Numbered from the stretch's first letter, positions 1 to 8,018 are shown. The stretch is 64,000 bases of DNA from Pseudonocardia acidicola (GCF_012911935.1 NZ_JAAXLA010000004.1:116408-180407), one strand, 5' to 3'. The notes: generated by a model from the sequence alone, not told the origin. Program-made: numbers and translations.

Positions 1-62
1 TCGACCGGGACGTCGCGACTGCCCCCGGGCACCCGGAACGTCTCGCGTGCGGTCTTCGCCAT
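1..62 (-). CDS. 5' end of a gene running off the left edge
   Basis: An ATG at 62-60 on the minus strand opens a frame with no stop to the window edge, giving about 20 residues that begin M-A-K-T-A-R-E-T-F-R-V-P-G. It starts 28 nt after the siderophore ABC ATPase stop and has the same direction, so it is probably the next gene of the iron-uptake operon. A siderophore-interacting flavoprotein would suit the position and the T-F-R-V start, but this is a guess from context. No clear Shine-Dalgarno (SD) sequence is visible. Confidence 0.4.
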   Translation of the reverse strand, partial: MAKTARETFRVPGGSRDVPV

Positions 63-90
63 GGTCGCAGCGTAGCCAGGGTGGGCTGGA

Positions 91-933
91 TCAGCGCGGC
101 GTGTGGGTCCCCACCGGCACGACCAGCGGGGCGCCGGACACCGGGTCCGGGATCACCCGCGCGTCCAGCCCGAAGACCTCGCGCAGCAGCGGCTCGGTGA
201 TCACCTCCGACGGCTCGCCGGCGGCGACGATGCGCCCCGCCCGCATGGCGACGAGCCGGTCGGCGTAGCGGGCGGCCAGGTTCAGGTCGTGCAGCACCAT
301 GACCACGGTCCGGCCGAACTCGGTGTGCAACCGGCGGACCAGTTCGAGCACCTCCACCTGGTGGGCGAGGTCGAGGAAGGTCGTCGGCTCGTCGAGCAGC
401 AGCAGGTCGGTGCCCTGCGCCAGCGCCATGGAGATCCAGGCCCGCTGGCGCTGCCCGCCGGACAGCTCGTCGACCGGGCGGGTGGCGAGGTCGAGGATGT
501 TCGTCCAGCGCAGCGCCTCGGCGACGGCGTCCTCGTCGTCGGCGGACCACTGCCGGTACCAGGCCTGGTGCGGGTGCCGGCCACGGGCGACCAGGTCGGC
601 CACGGTCAGTCCCTCGGGCGCGGCCGGGGACTGTGGCAGGACCCCGAGCACGGTCGCGACCTCGCGGGTCGGGATCCGGTCGATCCGCCTGCCGTCCAGC
701 AACACCTGCCCGCCGGCGGGCTTGAGCAGCCGGCCCAGCGCGCGCAGCAACGTGGACTTGCCGCAGCCGTTCGGACCGATCACCGCGGTGACCGTGCCGT
801 CGACGACGTCGAGGTCCAGGCCGTCGACGATCGTCCGGTCGCCGTAGCCGAGCCGGACCCCCTCGGCCCGTAGCCGGACGGGTCCGGGCGCGGCCGCGGG
901 CAGCTCGGAGGTTCGGACGCTGGTCTGGGTCAT
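91..933 (-). CDS. Ferric-siderophore ABC transporter ATP-binding protein (FecE/FepC type)
   Basis: A 280-residue cytoplasmic ATPase that would power import of ferric siderophore through the two FecCD permeases encoded just upstream. Walker [10 protein letters not shown] is at residues 53-61, the signature L-S-G-G-Q at 157-161, Walker B L-L-L-L-D-E-P at 177-183, and the switch His (V-L-H-D-L-N) near 215. Length and motif order match the FepC/FecE family. Its start overlaps the upstream permease stop by 4 nt, so the genes are probably translationally coupled. No substrate-binding protein is in the window; it may lie to the left or elsewhere. The siderophore itself cannot be inferred. Confidence 0.92.
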   Translation of the reverse strand: MTQTSVRTSELPAAAPGPVRLRAEGVRLGYGDRTIVDGLDLDVVDGTVTAVIGPNGCGKSTLLRALGRLLKPAGGQVLLDGRRIDRIPTREVATVLGVLPQSPAAPEGLTVADLVARGRHPHQAWYRQWSADDEDAVAEALRWTNILDLATRPVDELSGGQRQRAWISMALAQGTDLLLLDEPTTFLDLAHQVEVLELVRRLHTEFGRTVVMVLHDLNLAARYADRLVAMRAGRIVAAGEPSEVITEPLLREVFGLDARVIPDPVSGAPLVVPVGTHTPR

Positions 934-2018
934 GCGCGGGCCTCCCGGCGGTGACGGGCGAGCAGGTACAGCAGGTAGGGCGCGCCGAGCACCGCGGTGA
1001 CGATGCCGACGGGCAACTCGGTGCCACCGAACGCGGTGCGCGCGACGAGGTCCGCGGTCACGGTCAGCGCCGCACCGAGCACGAGCGAGACGCCGATCGG
1101 CGGGCGCGGTGACCCGACCAGGCGCTGCGCGATCTGCGGGGCCACCAGCGCGACGAACGCGATCGGCCCGGCCGACGCGGTGGCGACCGCGGCCAGCGCG
1201 ACGGCGGCCGCCAGCAGCGCAGTGCGCGCGCCGTCGACCCGGATCCCCAGGCCCCGCGCGGTGTCGTCGCCGAACTGCAGTCCGCCGAGCAGGTGCGCGA
1301 GCACGAACGCCGCGGGGACCAGCACGATCAGCGCGATCCCCACCGGGACCACGTGCTCCCAGCCGCGCGCGTTGAGGCTGCCGTTGAGCCAGACCTGCGC
1401 CCGGGCCGCCTCGTAGACCTGCGCGGCGACGAGCAGCCAGTTGATCGTGGCGAACAGGATCGCGTTGATCCCGATGCCGACCAGCACCAGCCGGAAGCCC
1501 TGGATGCCCTTGCGCCAGGCCAGCCCGTAGATCAGGGCGGCGGTGAGCAGCCCACCGAGCAGCGCCGCAATCGGCAGCCCGACCGCCGACGCGAGCCCGC
1601 CGAGAGCGCCGACACTGCCGCCCAGCACGATCATCGAGACCGCCGCGGCACCTGCACCCGCGGTGATGCCGATGATGTCCGGGCTGGCCAGCGGGTTGCG
1701 CGCGACGGCCTGCAGGATGGCGCCGGAGGCGCCGAGCGCGGCGCCGACCAGCGCCCCGGTGAGCGAGCGCGGCAGCCGCAGTTCGAGCACGATGAACTGC
1801 TGGCTCGGGTCTCCCCCACCGGCCAGCACGGCCAGCACCTCACCGATGCTGATCGGGAACTCGCCGCGGCCGATGTTCACCGCCATCGCCAGCACCAGCA
1901 CGGCGCCGCCGAGCACCAGCGCCGCCACCGAGCGCGGCCGCCACACCGCGGAGACCCGCCCCAACCGCACCGGGGCCCGGCCCGGCACCCGCACGCGCTC
2001 CGGCGCCCGGGCCGTCAC
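930..2018 (-). CDS. FecCD-family iron-siderophore permease (second permease)
   Basis: A polytopic membrane permease of about 362 residues in the FecCD/BtuC family, which forms the transmembrane pathway for ferric siderophores. The chosen start is the GTG at 2018, which overlaps the upstream permease stop in a GTGA arrangement; longer in-frame extensions are low-complexity Arg/Ala sequence and improbable. Typical family segments are visible, including [27 protein letters not shown] and [12 protein letters not shown]. It presumably heterodimerises with the product of the neighbouring permease gene. It would be controlled by the iron-responsive promoter upstream of the operon. Confidence 0.9.
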   Translation of the reverse strand: MTARAPERVRVPGRAPVRLGRVSAVWRPRSVAALVLGGAVLVLAMAVNIGRGEFPISIGEVLAVLAGGGDPSQQFIVLELRLPRSLTGALVGAALGASGAILQAVARNPLASPDIIGITAGAGAAAVSMIVLGGSVGALGGLASAVGLPIAALLGGLLTAALIYGLAWRKGIQGFRLVLVGIGINAILFATINWLLVAAQVYEAARAQVWLNGSLNARGWEHVVPVGIALIVLVPAAFVLAHLLGGLQFGDDTARGLGIRVDGARTALLAAAVALAAVATASAGPIAFVALVAPQIAQRLVGSPRPPIGVSLVLGAALTVTADLVARTAFGGTELPVGIVTAVLGAPYLLYLLARHRREARA

Positions 2019-3076
2019 AGCTGCACCATCGTGCGGCGGCGGACCAGCGCGATGAAGAACGGCGCCCCGACCAGGGCCAGCACGATCCCGACCTGCAGCT
2101 CGCCGGGCCGGGCCACGATCCGGCCGAGCACGTCGGCGGTCAGCAGCAGCACCGCCCCGGCGAGCGCGGAGGCGGGCAGCAGCCAGCGGTGGTCCGGGCC
2201 GGTGAAGGCGCGTACGACGTGCGGCACGACGAGGCCGACGAATGCGATGGGCCCGCACGCGGCGGTCGCGCCGCCGGCCAGCAGCGTGATCGCGACGACG
2301 CCCAGTACCCGGGTCCGGCGGACCGACTGGCCCAGCGAGCGCGCGACGTCCTCACCGAGGGACAGCGCGTTCAGCGCCGGCGCTCCGGCCAGCCCGATCA
2401 CCGCCCCGGCCAGCAGGAACCAGACGACCTGGCCGGCCACCTCGGCGTCGCGGCCGGCGAGCGAACCGACGCTCCAGAACCGGTAGGCGTCCAGGGACGC
2501 GACGTCGACCAGGATCACCGACGTGGTGAGCGCGGCCAGCAGCGCGCTGACCGCGGCCCCGGCCAGCGCGAGCGTCACCGGGGTGGGCCCGCCGCGGCCG
2601 GCGGAGCCGAGCACGAACACCGCGACGCTGGCGATGAGCGCCCCGGCGAAGGCGAACCAGACGTAGCCGAACAGGCTGGTCACGCCGAATGCGTAGATGC
2701 CCGTCACCACCGCGAACGCGGCCCCGGCGTTGACGCCGAGCAGGCCGGGGTCGGCCAGCGGGTTGCGGGTGTGGCCCTGGATCAGCGTCCCGGCCAGTCC
2801 GAGCGCCGCCCCGGCCAGCGCGCCCAGCACGGTGCGCGGGATGCGCAGCGAGCGCACGACGATGTCGTCCTCGGAACCGGTGGGCGCGACCAGCGCGTCC
2901 CACACGTGCCCGAGCGGGATGGCCTTGGCCCCGATCGCGACGCTGGCCAGGCAACACGCCACCAGCAGCGCGAACAGCAGCGCCAGGCCGAGCAGCCGCC
3001 GGCGGCGCAGCGAGCGGGTCGTCCGCGGCCGCCGGTCGCCCGCCGGGACGGACGGCGCGGTGGCGGTCGTCGTCAC
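2015..3076 (-). CDS. FecCD-family iron-siderophore permease (first permease)
   Basis: First gene of the leftward iron operon, encoding a polytopic FecCD/BtuC-type permease of about 353 residues. The GTG at 3076 is chosen because GGAGGG lies 5 nt upstream; an upstream ATG at 3154 would add 26 unlike residues and overlap the iron box. The N-terminus is an Arg-rich cytoplasmic leader followed by a hydrophobic helix. Family landmarks include R-I-P-R-T-V-L-G-A-L-A-G-A-A-L-G, N-P-L-A-D-P-G-L-L-G-V and C-G-P-I-A-F-V-G-L-V-V-P. The gene overlaps the next permease by 4 nt. Expression is probably iron-repressed through the palindromic box at 3153-3171. Confidence 0.9.
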   Translation of the reverse strand: MTTTATAPSVPAGDRRPRTTRSLRRRRLLGLALLFALLVACCLASVAIGAKAIPLGHVWDALVAPTGSEDDIVVRSLRIPRTVLGALAGAALGLAGTLIQGHTRNPLADPGLLGVNAGAAFAVVTGIYAFGVTSLFGYVWFAFAGALIASVAVFVLGSAGRGGPTPVTLALAGAAVSALLAALTTSVILVDVASLDAYRFWSVGSLAGRDAEVAGQVVWFLLAGAVIGLAGAPALNALSLGEDVARSLGQSVRRTRVLGVVAITLLAGGATAACGPIAFVGLVVPHVVRAFTGPDHRWLLPASALAGAVLLLTADVLGRIVARPGELQVGIVLALVGAPFFIALVRRRTMVQL

Positions 3077-3129
3077 ACGCCCTCCAGTCGTTCCATCGGG
3101 TGATCGCGGCCACGGTGATCCACGGCGAT

Positions 3130-3157
3130 ACTCACCATAAGGGACACTCACCATAAG
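3130..3157. repeat. Two direct copies of a 12-bp sequence in the iron-operon leader
   Basis: ACTCACCATAAG occurs at 3130-3141 and again at 3146-3157, a 16-bp period. The second copy runs into the iron box. The pair lies between the first permease start and that box, so it is in the 5' leader or promoter of the leftward operon. It could be a binding site or a small duplication. Confidence 0.6.
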
Positions 3158-3171
3158 TGAGGCAAGCCTGC
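3153..3171. promoter_or_regulatory. Probable IdeR/DmdR iron box (leftward operon)
   Basis: The core TGAGGCAAGCCT at 3158-3169 matches the central part of the actinobacterial iron-box consensus (core TTAGGCTAACCT) at 9 of 12 positions. It sits about 80 nt upstream of the first FecCD permease, where an Fe2+-loaded IdeR/DmdR dimer would repress transcription. Confidence 0.55.
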
Positions 3172-3220
3172 CATGACAGAGGGCAGCCCAACCTCAGTGG
3201 CACCCGACACGCCGATCCGC

Positions 3221-3239
3221 TCTAGTTAGGCTAGCCTCA
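3221..3239. promoter_or_regulatory. Probable IdeR/DmdR iron box overlapping the FhuF promoter
   Basis: The sequence matches the 19-bp iron-box consensus at about 14 positions, including an uninterrupted TTAGGCTA (3226-3233) followed by GCCT. A possible -10 element TAGCCT (3232-3237) lies wholly inside the box and ends 7 nt before the ATG at 3245. Repressor binding would therefore block initiation directly, and the transcript would be leaderless or nearly so. Confidence 0.65.
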
Positions 3240-3244
3240 CTTCC

Positions 3245-4093
3245 ATGACGCTCTCGCTCACCTCCGCGGTCGCGGAGACGGCGGCCCGGGTGTCCGCCGC
3301 CGTCGAGGGCCTCGACGTGCGCGTCGGCCCGGTGCGCGCCGAGGACGGCTGGACCCGCTGCGACGAGGTCGGCGCCGCGTTCGTCGCGCGCTGGGAGGCC
3401 GAGACCGCCGCGGCCCTGCCGGGCTGGTACGGACGGACGCACCCGACCACGGCGAGTGCCTTCGTCCTGCATTGGTGCGCCGACCTGCCCGGGCTGGCCG
3501 GGGCCGCGTTCCTGCGGCACGCCCGCCGGGTCCCCCGCCTGGACCGGGCCGCGCTGGCGTTCCGCCGCGACCCGGGCAATCCCGTCCCGGCCGCCACCGG
3601 CCTGCTCGACGACCGGTTCTGGTGCCTGCCCGACGACCCGGCCGCCGACGACCCGGCCGCCACCGTGGTCGCCGACGAACACGCGCTCGCGGCCGTACTG
3701 CGCGGTCAGATCCGCGGGCACGCCGACGAGTTCCTCGCCGACTACCCGCCGGGACGCCCGCTGCCGCGGCGCGCGCTGCTCGGTGCGTTCTTCGACGGGC
3801 TGGACGCCGGAGTCTGGCGGGGCGCCGACGGCGTGACCGCATACCGCGACGAGTCCGCGATGACCGTTTCGCTGCAGGAGGCGGCGCTCGTGCTGCCCGG
3901 CGGGACGCCCCTGTTCCCCGAGCCCTCCACGCTGCACCCGTTCGTCGATGCCCGCGACCGCATCTGGCTGTCCCGGCGACGGGTCTCGTGCTGCTACTAC
4001 TTCAAGGTGTCCGCGGCCGGCACCGCCTGCTCGACCTGCCCACGGACCTCGCCCGCCGAGCGCGCGCAGCGCTACGCCGATCTCGCGGACTGA
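3245..4093 (+). CDS. FhuF-like [2Fe-2S] ferric-siderophore reductase
   Basis: A 282-residue cytoplasmic protein that probably reduces ferric iron to release it from the imported siderophore. The C-terminus carries the FhuF-type cluster ligands: adjacent Cys 249-250, then 11 residues, then C-S-T-C (Cys 262 and 265). This closely resembles the C-C-x10-C-x2-C arrangement of E. coli FhuF. The rest is weakly conserved, as is usual for this family. It is divergent from the siderophore permease operon and shares its iron-regulated intergenic region. The ATG is 5 nt after the iron box with no SD, fitting leaderless translation. Confidence 0.82.
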   Translation: MTLSLTSAVAETAARVSAAVEGLDVRVGPVRAEDGWTRCDEVGAAFVARWEAETAAALPGWYGRTHPTTASAFVLHWCADLPGLAGAAFLRHARRVPRLDRAALAFRRDPGNPVPAATGLLDDRFWCLPDDPAADDPAATVVADEHALAAVLRGQIRGHADEFLADYPPGRPLPRRALLGAFFDGLDAGVWRGADGVTAYRDESAMTVSLQEAALVLPGGTPLFPEPSTLHPFVDARDRIWLSRRRVSCCYYFKVSAAGTACSTCPRTSPAERAQRYADLAD

Positions 4094-4158
4094 ACGGACC
4101 GATCCTGCCTTCGAGTCGCCGCCGGGACAACGCGCCCGCCGGATGCTGGGATGGCGGC

Positions 4159-4875
4159 GTGCAGCGACTTCTGCCCGGCCCCGGAGCCGAGATCGACGAC
4201 GCCGAACTGGCCGCGACCTACGCCTACCCGACCGGCCTCGCCACGCCCTACGTCCGGGTCAACTTCGTGTCCAGCCTGGACGGGGCCGTGTCGGTCGACG
4301 GCAGGTCCGGCGGCCTCGGCTCGGCTGCGGACAAGAAGGTGTTCGGGCTGCTCCGCCGGCTCGCCGACGTGATCCTCGTCGGCGCCGGGACCGCCCGCAC
4401 CGAGAATTACCGGGGCGCCCGCCGTCCCACCGAGGGACGCGACACTCCCCCGCCGATCGCCGTCGTCACCGGCACCGGGAACCTGGATCCGCAGAGCCCG
4501 CTGTTCACCGACACCGCGGTCCCGCCGATCATCCTCACGCTGGGGTCGGTCCCCGCGCAGCAGCGCGAGCGGCTCGCCGCGGCCGGCGGCGACGTGGTCG
4601 TCCTCGACCGGCTGGACCCGTCGGGCCTGCTCGCCGAACTCGACCGCCGCGGACTGCGGCGGGTGCTCTGCGAGGGCGGCCCGGGCCTGCACGGCGACCT
4701 GCTGGCCGCCGACGCCGTCGACGAACTGTGCCTCACCGTCGCCCCGCTGCTCGCCGGCAACGATGCCGGCCGGATCGCCACCGGCCGCGCGGAGGCCGTC
4801 CCACGGTCGATGTCGCTGGTCGGCGCGCTGCACGCGGACGACACGCTGTTGCTGCGCTACCGCCGGAACCGATGA
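4159..4875 (+). CDS. Pyrimidine reductase family protein (RibD C-terminal / DHFR-like fold)
   Basis: About 238 residues, with the RibD C-terminal reductase fold used in riboflavin synthesis and in related NAD(P)H-dependent reductases. Family features are R-V-N-F-V-S-S-L-D-G-A near the N-terminus, V-I-L-V-G-A-G-T-A-R-T-E-N-Y-R-G in the middle and the late L-C-E-G-G-P-G-L-H-G-D-L-L. There is no deaminase domain, so it is not a complete bifunctional RibD. The GTG at 4159 is the first start in frame that does not extend into low-complexity sequence. No other riboflavin genes are nearby, so the true substrate is uncertain; many actinobacteria carry such stand-alone copies. Confidence 0.8.
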   Translation: MQRLLPGPGAEIDDAELAATYAYPTGLATPYVRVNFVSSLDGAVSVDGRSGGLGSAADKKVFGLLRRLADVILVGAGTARTENYRGARRPTEGRDTPPPIAVVTGTGNLDPQSPLFTDTAVPPIILTLGSVPAQQRERLAAAGGDVVVLDRLDPSGLLAELDRRGLRRVLCEGGPGLHGDLLAADAVDELCLTVAPLLAGNDAGRIATGRAEAVPRSMSLVGALHADDTLLLRYRRNR

Positions 4876-4980
4876 GCGCGGCGGCCAGGACCCCACTGAT
4901 CGGGTGATGTGCTGTGAGGCCGGGGCGGGTATCGACGTCTCACCTGGCGAACGATCGGCAGCGACCGGTCGGCACAGATC

Positions 4981-5009
4981 GCCAGTGACCGCCAGTGACC
5001 GCCAGTGAC
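4981..5009. repeat. Three tandem copies of a 10-bp unit before the Asp23 operon
   Basis: GCCAGTGACC is repeated head to tail three times, the last copy ending ...GTGACA. It directly precedes the AAGGAG ribosome-binding site of the Asp23 gene, so it lies in the leader or promoter of the operon. Replication slippage could change the copy number. Confidence 0.85.
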
Positions 5010-5021
5010 AAGGAGCGCGAG

Positions 5022-5513
5022 ATGACCCAGAGCACGGCAACCACTCCGAGCACCACCGCGACCGCCCCGGCGACGGGGACCGCCACCCCGGCCCGGCTGG
5101 CCGAGGACACCTCGCAGGGCCGGACGACCATCGCCGCGTCGGTCGTGCAGAAGATCGCCGGCATCGCGGCCCGGGAGATCTCCGGGGTGCACTCCATGGG
5201 CGGTGGGGTGTCCCGCGCGTTCGGCGCGATCCGGGAGCGGATCCCCGGCGGCGGCACCGGCGCCGCGAACATCGCCGGCGTGCAGGTCGAGGTCGGCGAG
5301 AAGCAGGCCGCGATCGACCTCGACATCGTCGTGGAGTACGGCGTGGCGATCGTCGACCTGGCCCGCGCGGTGCGCCGCAACGTGATCACCGCCGTGGAGC
5401 GGATGACCGGCCTCGAGGTGATCGAGGTCAACATCGCGGTCAACGACATCCACCTGCCCGACGGCGACGAGGGCGAGGAGGCCCCGGCCGCGCAGACCTC
5501 CCGGGTCGAGTGA
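5022..5513 (+). CDS. Asp23/Gls24 family envelope stress protein
   Basis: A 163-residue protein and first gene of an Asp23-AmaP cluster. After a Thr/Ala-rich disordered N-terminus of about 35 residues comes the Asp23 domain: T-T-I-A-A-S-V-V-Q-K-I-A-G-I-A-A-R-E-I-S-G-V-H, then a V-E-V-G-E-K-Q-A-A-I-D-L-D strand and V-I-E-V-N-I-A-V-N-D-I-H near the end. In Firmicutes, Asp23 is anchored at the membrane by AmaP and linked to cell-envelope stress; a similar role is inferred because an AmaP homologue ends this operon. The ATG at 5022 is preferred over a GTG at 4995 because AAGGAG lies 7 nt upstream. Confidence 0.88.
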   Translation: MTQSTATTPSTTATAPATGTATPARLAEDTSQGRTTIAASVVQKIAGIAAREISGVHSMGGGVSRAFGAIRERIPGGGTGAANIAGVQVEVGEKQAAIDLDIVVEYGVAIVDLARAVRRNVITAVERMTGLEVIEVNIAVNDIHLPDGDEGEEAPAAQTSRVE

Positions 5514-5878
5514 GGCCGACCGCCACCGTGCCGTCCCCACTGCCCCAGCCGTCACCGCCGACCGTGCCCACGCGTCCCGACACCGGCCGGGAGACCACCC
5601 TGGCCGAGCGGGTCGCCGCCGTGGCGGCCGCGCACCCCGCGGTCGCCCGGCTGGACGCGGGCGAGTTCGGGGCGCTGGCCACCTACCTGCCCGGCCGCCG
5701 CCTCGTCGGCGTGCGGATCGGGGAGGCGGGCGAGCCGGTCGAACTCGGGGTCGTGCTCCACCTCGACCGGCCGATCCCCGAGGTGGCCCAGGTCCTGCGC
5801 CGGCAGGTCGCACCGCTGTGCGGCGCCGTCCCGGTCAACATCACGGTCACCGACGTGGTCACGGACGACCGGAGGTGA
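5510..5878 (+). CDS. Small Asp23/Gls24-like protein
   Basis: A 122-residue protein starting at a GTG that overlaps the upstream stop by 4 nt. The first 25 residues are Pro/Thr-rich and probably disordered. The remainder (L-A-E-R-V-A-A-V-A-A-A-H-P-A-V-A-R-L, then L-G-V-V-L-H-L-D, ending V-N-I-T-V-T-D-V-V) follows the alternating helix/strand pattern of Asp23 domains but is divergent. It probably forms part of the same envelope complex. Operon position gives most of the support for the assignment. Confidence 0.72.
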   Translation: MRPTATVPSPLPQPSPPTVPTRPDTGRETTLAERVAAVAAAHPAVARLDAGEFGALATYLPGRRLVGVRIGEAGEPVELGVVLHLDRPIPEVAQVLRRQVAPLCGAVPVNITVTDVVTDDRR

Positions 5879-5885
5879 GCAGCCC

Positions 5886-6185
5886 GTGAATCCGGAGATG
5901 ACCCCGGAGGAACGGGCGGCCTACCGCGCGTTCGTCCGGGACAACCATCCGGATCGCGGCGGCGATCCGGAGGCGTTCGTGGCCGGGCTCGCCCGGTTCC
6001 ACGCCACCCGGGCGGCCGCGCGCGACCCCGAGCCGGCGGACCGGCGCTACGACGCACCCATCGAGGTGGTCGCCGACCTGCCCTTCCCGGTGAAGGTGGC
6101 GATCGCCGCGATCCGGACCGTGCGCCGGCACCGGCGCACCCGGGTGGACCGGCCCGGTCCCCCGCACGAGCCCCCACCCCAGTGA
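5886..6185 (+). CDS. Small J-domain-like protein in the Asp23 cluster
   Basis: A 99-residue protein starting at GTG 5886, with an in-frame ATG at 5898 as alternative. Residues about 14-40 contain F-V-R-D-N-H-P-D-R-G-G-D-P-E-A-F, which resembles the HPD loop and the beginning of helix III of DnaJ J-domains. Helix I is not evident and the protein is shorter than a full J-domain protein, so chaperone activity is not assured. The middle has a short hydrophobic stretch (V-A-D-L-P-F-P-V-K-V-A-I-A-A-I) and the tail is Arg/Pro-rich. It sits between two Asp23-family genes and is probably co-transcribed with them. Confidence 0.65.
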   Translation: MNPEMTPEERAAYRAFVRDNHPDRGGDPEAFVAGLARFHATRAAARDPEPADRRYDAPIEVVADLPFPVKVAIAAIRTVRRHRRTRVDRPGPPHEPPPQ

Positions 6186-6201
6186 CAACCAGGAGAGCCA
6201 G

Positions 6202-6381
6202 ATGAACGCGACCCAGACCGGCCTGCTGGCAGGTCTCATCCTCGGTGCCGCCGGCGCCATCGGCGGGTTCACCGCCTTCCTCATCGCGCTGGTCGTCGGC
6301 CTGATCGGCCTCGTCGTGGGCCGCGTTCTCGACGGCGAGCTCGATATCAGCACGATGCTCGGCCGGGGCCGGGACCGGTGA
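6202..6381 (+). CDS. DUF2273-like small membrane protein
   Basis: A 59-residue gene: ATG at 6202, SD AGGAG about 6 nt upstream, stop at 6379-6381. It is almost wholly hydrophobic with Gly-rich helices (L-L-A-G-L-I-L-G-A-A-G-A-I-G-G-F followed by L-I-A-L-V-V-G-L-I-G-L-V-V-G) and a short acidic-basic tail. Size, hydropathy and position between Asp23 genes match DUF2273 proteins that accompany Asp23/AmaP in Gram-positive bacteria. The stop overlaps the next start by 4 nt. Its function is unknown; a membrane partner of the Asp23 proteins is likely. Confidence 0.78.
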   Translation: MNATQTGLLAGLILGAAGAIGGFTAFLIALVVGLIGLVVGRVLDGELDISTMLGRGRDR

Positions 6382-6755
6382 GCACGGCCCCCGCGCCGCA
6401 CGATCCGGGGGACCGCGGTCGTCTCGACATCCACCCCACGGTGCTGCGCAAGATCATCGAGCACACCGCCGACCGGGTGCCCGGCACGCTGCGCAACGAG
6501 CGCACGCTCGCCGGCATCGACGTCGGCGAGTCGGGGGCCAGCGCGCGGGTCAACACCGGCGCCGGCGACCCGGACTCGGTGGATGTCCGCCTCGAGCTGA
6601 CGCTGAGCTACCCCGCGCCCGTCAGGTCCGTCGTCGATGCCGTCCGGTCACGGGTCGGCGAGGAGCTCCAGCGGCTGGCCGGCTACCGGGTCCGGACGTT
6701 GGCGGTCACCGTCTCGGGGCTGCGCGGCGCGCCGCCACCACCCCGGCTCCAGTAA
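6378..6755 (+). CDS. Asp23/Gls24 family protein
   Basis: A 125-residue second Asp23-type protein, starting at a GTG that overlaps the preceding stop. After a short charged leader comes the family pattern: L-D-I-H-P-T-V-L-R-K-I-I-E-H-T-A-D, then G-E-S-G-A-S-A-R-V-N and the V-D-V-R-L-E-L-T-L-S-Y strand, ending with L-A-V-T-V-S-G-L. Two or three Asp23 paralogues per cluster are common in actinobacteria and may form hetero-oligomers under the membrane. Confidence 0.8.
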   Translation: MSTAPAPHDPGDRGRLDIHPTVLRKIIEHTADRVPGTLRNERTLAGIDVGESGASARVNTGAGDPDSVDVRLELTLSYPAPVRSVVDAVRSRVGEELQRLAGYRVRTLAVTVSGLRGAPPPPRLQ

Positions 6756-6766
6756 GGAGACATGAC

Positions 6767-7306
6767 ATGCGGGTTCTGCTCCGCGTGCTCGCCCCGCTGC
6801 TCGCCCTCGGCCTGACCGCGGTCGGCGTGCTCGTGGTCATCGAGGTCGTCGCCGCGTGGGTGCGGCCGGTCAGTGGCCAGGCGCTGGTGGCACCCTGGCC
6901 GGCGTGGCGCGCCGCGCTGGAACGGCTGACCTGGCAGGACAACCCGGTCGCGGCGATCGCCATTGCGGCCGCCGTGGTCGGGCTGCTCCTGGTGCTGCTC
7001 GGGCTGCTCGCCCGCCGCCACGACATCCGGCTCACGGCGCCGTCACCGGACGTCACCGTGACCACCTCGCCGCGGGTGCTGGCCCGCCTGGTGGGGCGCC
7101 GGGTGCGGGCCGCCGACGACGTCGCCGCGGCCAGAGTCACCGCGTCCGCGCGCAAGATCTCGGTGCGGGCCGAGGGCTGGGACGACCAGCACGGCGAGCT
7201 GCGCCGCACCGTCACCAGCCAGGTCGACAGCCTGCTCGACGAGCTGCCGCTGGCGCGGCGGCCGAGGGTCGGCGTCGCCACCCGTGAACGGAAGGGACCA
7301 CGATGA
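6767..7306 (+). CDS. DUF6286-type membrane protein of the Asp23 cluster
   Basis: A 179-residue protein with two predicted membrane helices (about residues 5-28 and 62-84) followed by a soluble C-terminal domain of about 90 residues (V-T-A-S-A-R-K-I-S-V-R-A-E-G-W). This layout matches the DUF6286 proteins that occur beside AmaP in actinobacterial alkaline-shock clusters. AAGGAG precedes the start. It overlaps the AmaP-like gene by 4 nt. Envelope-stress scaffolding is inferred from context. Confidence 0.7.
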   Translation: MRVLLRVLAPLLALGLTAVGVLVVIEVVAAWVRPVSGQALVAPWPAWRAALERLTWQDNPVAAIAIAAAVVGLLLVLLGLLARRHDIRLTAPSPDVTVTTSPRVLARLVGRRVRAADDVAAARVTASARKISVRAEGWDDQHGELRRTVTSQVDSLLDELPLARRPRVGVATRERKGPR

Positions 7307-7992
7307 GCGCCCCCGTCGACTCCGCCCCCACTGCCGGCCCGGCTGCCGCCCCTGCGACGACCCCGGTCCGGCCCACGCCGTCGGCCCGGGTCCGCCGCCG
7401 GTCGCGGCACGCGGTCGCGCGGTCGGCGGCCGGCGACCGCTGGCTGTGCGTGCTGATCGGCCTGGTGCTGTTGGTCGGCGGCACCCTGACCGCGCTGCTG
7501 GCCTATGGCGTGTTCGGCACCGGCCGCGCGCAACGCCCGCTGCTCGACCCGGTCGTCGTCGACACCTTCCGCGCCCACCCGACGCCGTCGCGCATCATCG
7601 CGATCGCGGCCGGGCTGCTGATCGTCGTGTTCGGGCTGGTCTGGGCAGCCCGGTCGGTGCGCCCCGAACGCCGGCCCGACCTGATCCTGGACACCGCCCC
7701 CGACACCGCGATCGTGATCACCGCCCCGGCGGCGGCGGAGGCCGTCGCCGGGCAGGCCGCGACCCTGCCGGGCGTGGCCCGGGCCCGGGCCCGGTTGGTG
7801 GGCGACGACCGCACGCCCGCCTTGCGCCTGACGCTCTGGCTCAGCGACGACGCCGACCTCGCGCAGGTGCTCCGCGACCTCGACGAGCAGGTGCTCACGG
7901 GGGCGCGTGCATCGCTGGGGGTCGACGAGCTGCCCGTCGCCGTTCGCGTGGAGCTCGAGACCCCCGGCGGCGCCGGCCGCCGGGTGGAGTGA
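7303..7992 (+). CDS. amaP: AmaP-like alkaline-shock membrane anchor protein
   Basis: A 229-residue protein ending the Asp23 cluster. An N-terminal Pro/Ala/Arg-rich cytoplasmic tail is followed by two membrane helices (about 48-70 and 93-115) and a C-terminal domain with helix-strand pattern typical of AmaP. In Staphylococcus aureus, AmaP anchors Asp23 at the membrane; the same job is inferred from shared cluster membership. The start overlaps the upstream gene (ATGA). No DNA-binding or enzymatic motif is visible. Confidence 0.75.
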   Translation: MSAPVDSAPTAGPAAAPATTPVRPTPSARVRRRSRHAVARSAAGDRWLCVLIGLVLLVGGTLTALLAYGVFGTGRAQRPLLDPVVVDTFRAHPTPSRIIAIAAGLLIVVFGLVWAARSVRPERRPDLILDTAPDTAIVITAPAAAEAVAGQAATLPGVARARARLVGDDRTPALRLTLWLSDDADLAQVLRDLDEQVLTGARASLGVDELPVAVRVELETPGGAGRRVE

Positions 7993-8018
7993 GCATCGGT
8001 TGCGTAGCGTCGGCGGAC

